From Parelaphostrongylus tenuis (Eukaryota; Nematoda; Chromadorea; Rhabditida; Metastrongylidae), in the NCBI GenBank assembly GCA_019055375.1, contig JAHQIW010000101.1, positions 49,818-113,817 of the forward strand: a stretch of DNA of 64,000 bases. Reading direction: 5' to 3'. Numbering within the stretch: position 1 is the stretch's first letter; each line of letters opens with the position of its first letter. Position numbers and translations under genes: made by a program. The notes beneath the pieces were generated by a model. It was given only the letters and a program-made list of their open reading frames with translations. It made no database searches and was not told the DNA's origin. Shown here piece by piece: positions 58,446-64,000 of this stretch.

Positions 58446-59014
58446 GTGAGTACTGTTATCAATTATTCAAAATTACTGATGTTGTTGAAAAATACGGATA
58501 TCCTTACAGACTGCAATGAAAAACATTTTCTTTGCACTTGGTTTACAATTTTTTCAAACCATGAAGTAGGGAGAGCGAGCCTTTTTGCTCAGCTGTTAAG
58601 AACGTAGATCATGATCTGACCCCAATAAGAAATCACAACTCTTCATTAGGAACGAACTTTCAGAGGCCAGCCATCACCAGGAATCTTATACTTGCAAAAA
58701 AGTCTGACCATACCAATAACGGAAAAGAAGAGTGCTTAGTCAGCCCACGCCGCCAATAAAGGAAATGTACGCAGTTGAGTATGTCAAAATTCGAGAAACC
58801 GCTCAAAAACGCTTTTACTTCTGCAGCAAACATGATGACTTTCACTGCCACATCAAGTAGCTAAGTGTTTTCTTCAAACATCGAATTGATTGCATGCAAC
58901 CAATTTTCATGAAGTATTGCTCTACATTAAATTGATTTTTGAGTACGTGTGGCTCAATTTCATATATGTGAACGTCAATGTCGGAAAGTCATCTACATGC
59001 GTGTTTTATAACCT

Positions 59015-59640
59015 TTATTTTGAGTGCTTTGTTGAGGCCACGCTCAAATTTCAATAGATCCTTTCATTATTCTTTGAGCCAACTTTTATGTGGTTTGGTA
59101 AGGACTCTTGTACAGCCCGATACACGTGTTTCGTCCTTACAGACTCGTCAGCCGGGCAGAACTCGTCGTCTTTCGATCTTTTTATAGTCAGTCTCGAAAG
59201 CCTTACACTCCTTATAGAGAGTCATCGCAAGACGAACGTTTTTACACTCTATGTCAAGTGAAATTTCCACCTAACACAAAGTGTTGAGCACTCGATTGCT
59301 CTTTGGCTGGTACTTCTATCATAATCGTACCTTCATTGCGAGTGCTGCTTGGTTTAGACCACGCTCAAATTTCAATAGATCCTTTCATCATTATGTGAGG
59401 CCAACTTGTCCATGAGTGGGTCTGGTAAGGGCTCTCGTCCGTCTTCCGATGACTCTCTATAAGGGGTGTAAGGCTTCCGAGAGAACTGACTATAAAAAGA
59501 TCGAAAGACGACGGGTCTGCCAGGCTGACGAGTCTGTAAAGGACGAGACACGTGTATCGGACTGTACAAGAGCCCTTACCAGACCACATGACAAGTTGGC
59601 TCAAATAATAATGAAAGGACCTACACACATATTGACTATT
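59015..59640. mobile_element. hammerhead-bearing repeat, locus 6 (fold-back pair)
   Basis: Two inverted copies (about 59040-59240 minus sense, 59440-59625 plus sense) match over nearly 200 bp, including GATCTTTTTATAGTCAG and AGCCTTACACTCCTTATAGA. Each half starts with the family body CCACGCTCAAATTTCAATAG. The left copy has a complete ribozyme (59115-59157). The right copy (59519-59562) has GAAA changed to GAGA and a poor helix I. It lies in intron 3 of srx gene 2, ending right at exon 4. Confidence 0.7.
59115..59157 (-). ncRNA. type-I hammerhead ribozyme, complete core
   Basis: Minus strand: helix I GCCCGG (59157-59152) with TCGGGC (59120-59115), five Watson-Crick pairs and one GU; core CTGACGA (59151-59145); helix II GTC-TGTAAG-GAC (59144-59133); GAA (59132-59130); helix III AC-ACGT-GT (59129-59122); cleavage base A at 59121. 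One of the two best ribozymes in the window. Confidence 0.78.
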
Positions 59641-59646
59641 TTTCAG

Positions 59647-59819
59647 CCGAGAGTTGCTTCGTGTTTTTTGATACGACAAAGTGGACGTGGGAGTTCTCCG
59701 AAACACTATGCGGGCATATCGTTTCCGTCTTCTTCCACTTCTACAGCACTGTAACCGTTCTGATTATCATTCTTCTCCTCGACTGTACCACCTTAATATG
59801 TTTGAGAGTTAAACGCAAG
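59647..59819 (+). CDS. srx gene 2, exon 4 (extracellular loop 2 and TM5), intact
   Basis: Acceptor TTTCAG, donor GTCAGT, 173 nt as in gene 1. It encodes ESCFVFFDTTKWTWEFSETL, CGHIVSVFFHFYSTVTVLII and the TM5 end ICLRVKRK. Confidence 0.82.
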
Positions 59820-60374
59820 GTCAGTGATTTATAAGTTGGCTATAATCATCTGAATCCCGTGTCATCACGCCGACTGCAGAGTGACTCAAGCGTGCACTAA
59901 TGAAATTCTCCTTCTATCTTGCCGTGTATAATAACAACAAGTTCTTTATAGCTTACGATTACAGAAAATCAGACCTCTTCTCCGATCTTTTCGTGAAAAA
60001 ACTTGAGCAGTGAGTTGACTGCGTTTTTGCCGCGAGCTCGATATCCTCTAGTTCATGGTCGGTAATGGTGTATGCCCTTGGTTGTCGCATAAAACGCATT
60101 ACTTACGTAGAGCATCTGAGCTTTGATAATGTGACGTGTAGAGCATCATCACTAACTTTTTGGCCGCTGACGTGCATCGAAGCTTCTAATTTTTCATTTT
60201 ACTTGCATTACACAGTCAATCGCTACATCATGCTTTCGATGGTATGTTTTCTAACACCAAATCGTCCTGTTTACATAACGGTTAATTTTGGGCGCATGTA
60301 TCAAGTCCATAATGCTTGGTTCATTCTAGAATGCTCAATTTTCTTTTCCTCATCACGGAGATTTTTTCCTTATA
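59820..60374. other. intron 4 of srx gene 2, left part: no feature
   Basis: An open frame at 60065-60400 (+) looks like chance. It has no motif and lies inside the intron. Confidence 0.35.
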
Positions 60375-60840
60375 CCTTTCTTTTCAAGTGTTTTCTCTGA
60401 AACCACAAATTAAATTTCAATATGCCAAATAAACAATTTTGAGCCACGCATGTCATGTGGTCCGTTATAACGGCTGAATTATTGAGCCCGATACGCGTGT
60501 TTCGACCTTGGCGGTCTCATCAGTCGGGCAGTACCCTTCTCACCTTTTGCCAATTCTCTCGGGGCCCTTAGTCTCCTATATAAGAGTAAGGGGCGCCGAA
60601 CATTTTACACTCTATGTCCGGTGAAATTATCACCGAACACCGTACGTAAAGTGTAAACTGTTCGTCGTCGCCTACTCCTAGTATAGGAGACTGAGCGCCC
60701 TGAGAGGATTGGCAAAAGACGAGAAGGGTACCGCCCGGCTGATTAGAACAGACCACACGACATGCGTGGCCCAGATTTGATTGTTTGCCATATTGAAACT
60801 TTTCTTCAATTCCTAGATTAAACTTCAAGCTTGGCTAATG
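60375..60840. mobile_element. hammerhead-bearing repeat, locus 7 (fold-back pair)
   Basis: An inverted pair about 420 bp across. The left half (60410-60615, minus sense) has a complete ribozyme. The right half (60640-60835) mirrors it (GGAGACTGAGCGCCC, GATTGGCAAAAGACGAGAAG, GACCACACGACATGCGTGGC) but is deleted through the ribozyme. The centre holds TTTACACTCTATGTCCGGTG / GGTGTTCGGTGATAATTTCA-type sequence that may be a separate small insert. It lies in intron 4 of srx gene 2. Confidence 0.7.
60486..60529 (-). ncRNA. type-I hammerhead ribozyme, complete core
   Basis: Minus strand: helix I GCCCGA (60529-60524) with TCGGGC (60491-60486), six Watson-Crick pairs; core CTGATGA (60523-60517), the classical sequence; helix II GACC-GCCAA-GGTC (60516-60504), four pairs; GAA (60503-60501); helix III AC-ACGC-GT (60500-60493); cleavage base A at 60492. 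Helix III has only two pairs, so efficient cleavage may need a dimer or strong tertiary contacts. Confidence 0.8.
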
Positions 60841-62029
60841 GGACATTTATAATGATATTATTATCGCGACAATAATACGATAACAATATTAATTCATGTA
60901 CAATCTGTCAAGACGTGAGCAGATGAATAAATCTAAGAACTGATTGAGTTGGTGGCTTTCATGACATGCGCAAGAATTCGAGATGATAGCTAAAGTGCGT
61001 TGTATTTGACAGTATACGTCAGCCATCATGCAAATAAGCCAAGTATCATAATGAAGAGCGCTGCGAAATGACGAGGGGTGAATTAGGCTAAAATAGTGGC
61101 ATTTGCAACACACTTGTAGACAGCGCAAGTTCACTGACGTTTGCAAATGCAATTATTCAGTAGGTTGAAGTTAGTTAAATCGTGCATGATACAGATATAT
61201 CAATCGAATATAAATGAATTTAAACGCAGTAGAACTGAAAGGAAATCAACTGCATGACAACGATGCCCTTTGTGACCTACTTAGAAAGAGCACAGAAATT
61301 CAAGATATTTCATTTTCGAATTTCAAGCTGGTGCAACTGTACATCATACAAACATGTCCAAATTATATAATGATCGACAATATCTTCAATGTGTGGTGAT
61401 AGGGCGTGAGACTTAGCTAACAGTCACTAAGGGTAGTGATAATAGAGGTGATGTCAAAAGGGTGGAGGCAACTTCTACCTGTCGGTAGACGAAAACGACT
61501 GTCCTTAACGTATATCACTCATAGACCCCGTGCTGGGTGTGAATAGCTTAGAAGCAAAGTACAGGCATCTGTGCACTGTAGAGCGAAAGACAAAACTGCC
61601 ATGACATACTGCCTTTGCAACAATTACACCGCGGTGACTATCCATTAATGTACACTAGATATGTAACGATGTGCCCTACAGATGAAAATAGATGGTAAAG
61701 AAAGCAGCAGCTCTTCGAAAAATAACTGTTATAGGGGATGAATGATTTGTGATGCCAAATGGTGAGTACTTAGAATATATTTTGTTTTCTTCAATTCTCA
61801 ATATTTTAAAGTCGCTGCGAGCCATTCGCTTTCCATCATCTTGACTTTCAGCCCTTATTAGACGTGGCTAGTACAATTGAAGACATTCATAGAGTTCAGC
61901 GTAAATGCAGCGTGCAAAACCGATGTGCTCTTAATGAATCCCATTTTTTAGAGGTTCATTCAAAACCCAGTCTCTCTACATCCGTTATGAATGTTGGCTA
62001 TCATTTGCCTCTCCGAATTGTCTTTTCCA
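60841..62029. other. intron 4 of srx gene 2: no feature
   Basis: No coding family, RNA or repeat partner recognised. Confidence 0.35.
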
Positions 62030-62300
62030 TGCTACAAGTGCAATCCCATTCAATTTTCATCCAATTTTTTGACTCAACGATTCTATGTGCCTCAACATAT
62101 GCATCAGAGACAAGGTTGCTACAAGATGAGACTACACACTGGCTAAAAGTTGCACAGTAGGTAGATGGTATGCCAGGAGTTTTTTATAGCTGCAGATGAA
62201 AATAAGAATGCGAGAGAAAAGTTCCTGCTTCAAGTCTACGATCAAGAATCAAAGACCCCCTCCATAGATATGGTGAGCCGCATATGCAAGAGGTAATGGA
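62030..62300 (+). mobile_element. RTE-type LINE fragment (C-terminal region)
   Basis: IQFFDSTILCASTYASETRL followed by LQDETTHWLKVAQ parallels LFDSTIIPALTYAAETWSLR and the following KQDERSLAVIERA of the 52-kb RTE. Further on, MRMREKSSCFKSTIKNQRPP parallels MRQRIRTSDLRQRSKIRDAV. Only this segment is present. Intronic to srx gene 2. Confidence 0.65.
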
Positions 62301-62470
62301 CGAACGCTGCTACCAACAGAAACTATTGAGGTGTAAATACACAACACCAAAACAGTTGACGCAATAGTTCGATAAGCTTCCCAAAAGGCTTAAAGAGAGG
62401 CGAAGCACGGCATGTCGCTCAGCGATTGCCATACTGGCGACCTTGCATAAAATTCGGCGTTTCTTTACTA

Positions 62471-63041
62471 GGTTAGAAAGAAAGCTTCCATCGTTTGATA
62501 AAACATTCAAAATTTATGCATATATTCGGCCAACAAACAACAGCAACTATTCTTCAAAATGCAGTCTAGCATCATCCACTCCCTTTTTGCGATCGGTCAG
62601 CCAGGTTTCGGATCCGGTCGGAGTGCCAGTTCTTCGGCTTCAAATCAGAAAGCTCTTGACATGCTTCTTCAATTTCATCGAAAAATTCAAGTCGACGAAC
62701 CTCCAAAAGTGTTGCATTGATCGCAAAAGGCCGTAATCAGATGGAGCAGGTCCGGAGTATAGGGTTGACACGGTATGAATCTCAATTCTTTTAAATTCCT
62801 CAAACTTTTCTTTGGTCTTTTGGCTGTGTGTGGCTTTGCGTTGTCTTGCTGAAGCAAAGCGCGCTTTCGACGAATATCAACAACGTTTTTATTTCCTAGA
62901 CAATTCCATTCTGCAGCAGATATAGACAAATTGTACATCAATAGATGCGCAAGAAGTAAACCTTTCTGATTTCAAAACCACACACGATTTATGCAAAAAA
63001 AACGACATTTCCATCCATAGATGGAAATTTTCTTTCCAACC
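62471..63041 (-). mobile_element. mariner deletion derivative with terminal inverted repeats
   Basis: The ends GGTTAGAAAGAAAGCTTCCA (62471) and, on the minus strand, GGTTGGAAAGAAAATTTCCA (63041) are inverted repeats about 24 bp long. Each is flanked by TA (62469-62470 and 63042-63043), the mariner target. At 571 bp it is less than half a normal mariner. Only the C-terminal part of the transposase remains inside. It lies in intron 4 of srx gene 2, ending 40 bp before exon 5. Confidence 0.8.
62640..62941 (-). pseudogene. mariner transposase C-terminal fragment
   Basis: RRKRALLQQDNAKPHTAKRP carries the second catalytic Asp in its usual QDNA.PH context. PCQPYTPDLLHLITAF stands where the HPPYSPDLAPSDYHLF box should be, so the third Asp is lost. 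A further piece, ACQELSDLKPKNWHSDRIRN-like, is out of frame near 62580-62660. The N-terminal DNA-binding part and the first Asp are deleted. Confidence 0.75.
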
Positions 63042-63081
63042 TAATAAAAATATACTTTTCCATTGTCCTAATGAGTTAAAG

Positions 63082-63159
63082 TTTTATGATTTCGATGGTG
63101 CCGGCTCAGATGTCGCTCAACGAAATAGGCGCCAAATGGAAGTGCGCTTCTTTAAGCAG
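63082..63159 (+). CDS. srx gene 2, exon 5 (third intracellular loop), intact
   Basis: Twenty-six codons, the same length as gene 1. It encodes FYDFDGAGSDVAQRNRRQME then VRFFKQ, with donor GTACGA. The acceptor TTAAAG is weak in pyrimidines. Confidence 0.78.
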
Positions 63160-63234
63160 GTACGACACTTCAATAATTATTGAATTTCGAACTGCCGAGC
63201 ACTTTCAAACTATTTTTTCTTACATCTATTGCAG

Positions 63235-63364
63235 ACAGTGTATCAAAATGCGTTATTTCTCTACAAGGAATTAGTCTTTACTGTATTTCTCAGCTGTTCG
63301 ATAATAAATGGGCAATATTTTTTACTCACACATTCCCTTTGGAATTCTGTCATGCTTTGGATGG
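63235..63364 (+). pseudogene. srx gene 2, exon 6 (1-nt deletion)
   Basis: Acceptor TTGCAG, donor GTGAGT, after an intron of 75 bp. It starts TVYQNALFLYKELVFTVF in the expected phase. Family similarity then continues in another frame as ISQLFDNKWAIFFTHTFPLE and FCHALDG. 130 nt against 131 in gene 1, so one base is missing near 63280-63300. Confidence 0.75.
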
Positions 63365-64000
63365 GTGAGTACATTGAGAGTCAGTTTTCTAACCTAATTT
63401 ATATAAGAGTTTCCGCAAAAGCGTCTACTATGAGCTATAGAAGTTCTTTCTAACAAAATATGAGAAACTAGAACATCATTCTGACAAGGAGGATGCCATA
63501 TGGCCCATACTTTTTAGACACTCTCCATTCCTGCTCAATTTCGGATTTCTGTAGTTCATCCAAGGAGACTAGAGGGTTTTCTGCTTCAGCGTTCATGGCT
63601 CATGCATCAGGATTTTAACTGCCAACTCAGTGTTGCCGACGTTTATGCGGCCTCTTCTGCGTACCTGAAAAGGTGTTCGAGCAACATTTTGATTTTCCAT
63701 TAGGTGTTCTTTCATGCGGACGTAAAGTGACCTTGGCCCGTTTCACCTGTGCATCCATCACCGCTTGTCTTATAGGAGATATGTCATACCTGTCACATTT
63801 AGTCTCATCTGTACCGTTCGGTGATGTCGTGCAAGCTTTGTTTCACGTTTACGGCCCATATAGACAGTTCCAAATCAATTTTTGATGCATTTAGTATGAA
63901 GGGGCGGTTTCAAAGCCATCTGGCATTATAAGTTGGCTACGCAACTGTTTTCGCTGTGATGTGCCCTTTCTATATGCATTAGCGTAAAGAGCTGTTACAC
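63365..64000. other. downstream of srx gene 2 exon 6; possible last exon
   Basis: A candidate last exon begins at 63673 (after AAAAG) or 63682 (after CGAG) and reads NILIFH then TAG, weakly paralleling LIVILFH of gene 1. It would truncate the tail. This is weak, and the true last exon may lie elsewhere or outside the window. Confidence 0.25.

Larger units (their letters stand above)
56910..63364 (+). pseudogene. Srx-type serpentine chemoreceptor (gene 2), probable pseudogene
   Basis: A paralogue of srx gene 1 in the same orientation. Exons: 56910-56982, 57416-57576, 58223-58445, 59647-59819, 63082-63159, 63235-63364, all with good splice sites. Landmarks: DNIAVSIIIAV, NPALRNSFGLLCLSH, YSHLVVALNRVIAI, ESCFVFFDTTKWTWEFSETL, RRQMEVRFFKQ, NKWAIFFTHTFP, HALDG. 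Three single-base differences from gene 1 break the frame: one extra T in exon 1, one missing base before MGKLFG in exon 3, and one missing base in the middle of exon 6. Exons 2, 4 and 5 are intact and equal in length to gene 1. Either it is a recent pseudogene or the three indels are assembly errors. Introns 3 and 4 hold two fold-back hammerhead repeats, an RTE fragment and a mariner remnant. The last exon is not securely found. Confidence 0.8.

Noticed and set aside
59519..59562. A fifth working hammerhead in the right arm of locus 6
   Set aside because: The invariant GAAA is GAGA and helix I has at least two mismatches, so it should not cleave.
60065..60400. A 111-codon plus-strand frame as an extra srx exon
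   Set aside because: It lies inside intron 4 of srx gene 2, has no Srx motif, and gene 1 has no equivalent.

Overview
The window looks like accessory sequence from a parasitic nematode nuclear genome, probably a clade V (strongylid or hookworm-like) worm. The evidence is AT-rich intron-bearing DNA with GTRAGT-type donors and TTTCAG acceptors, two chemoreceptor genes of the nematode-only Srx family, and a nematode-type repeat load: RTE-type LINEs, Penelope-like elements, mariner, Merlin and tRNA-derived SINEs. The species is an inference. No bacterial operons, rRNA genes or CRISPR arrays are visible.

Two tandem + strand paralogues of an srx-type 7TM chemoreceptor are the only host protein genes I can support. 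Gene 1 (11904-28445) has seven exons whose phases agree from exon 2 to the stop codon. It is stretched over 16.5 kb because its introns are full of transposons. Gene 2 (56910 to at least 63364) has the same exon architecture (exon lengths 73/161/223/173/78/130 against 72/161/224/173/78/131), but three single-base indels break the frame. I call it a probable pseudogene, or a gene with assembly indels.

Layout. 1-2 kb: nothing recognised, then a 149-bp inverted-repeat element with a tRNA-like core. 2.3-6.75 kb: a decayed Penelope-like element (PLE) between roughly 500-bp terminal repeats. 6.8-10.8 kb: SINEs and a Merlin fragment. 10.8-28.4 kb: srx gene 1 and its intronic PLEs (two head-to-head pairs), a Merlin relic, a LINE fragment and SINEs. 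30.5-38.3 kb: a 7.8-kb palindromic repeat with roughly 1.75-kb inverted arms around two 2.2-kb direct units. 38.3-41.3 kb: a mariner relic and an RTE relic. 42-50 kb: small repeats and LINE crumbs. 52.04-54.67 kb: a 5'-truncated RTE LINE with a 12-bp target-site duplication. 56.9-64 kb: srx gene 2.

The most interesting signal is not a protein. A family of short dispersed repeats, present at seven loci and often folded back on itself, carries a type-I hammerhead self-cleaving ribozyme motif. Four copies keep the full catalytic core, with helix I of 4-6 bp, a helix II hairpin and a tiny helix III of 2 bp. A second, more eroded hammerhead-like motif (core, then GAAACGTC, then AGCC pairing with GGCT) sits in the PLE tails, as is known for PLEs in other animals. 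The first family resembles small ribozyme-bearing retroelements (retrozyme-like) and deserves a real check.
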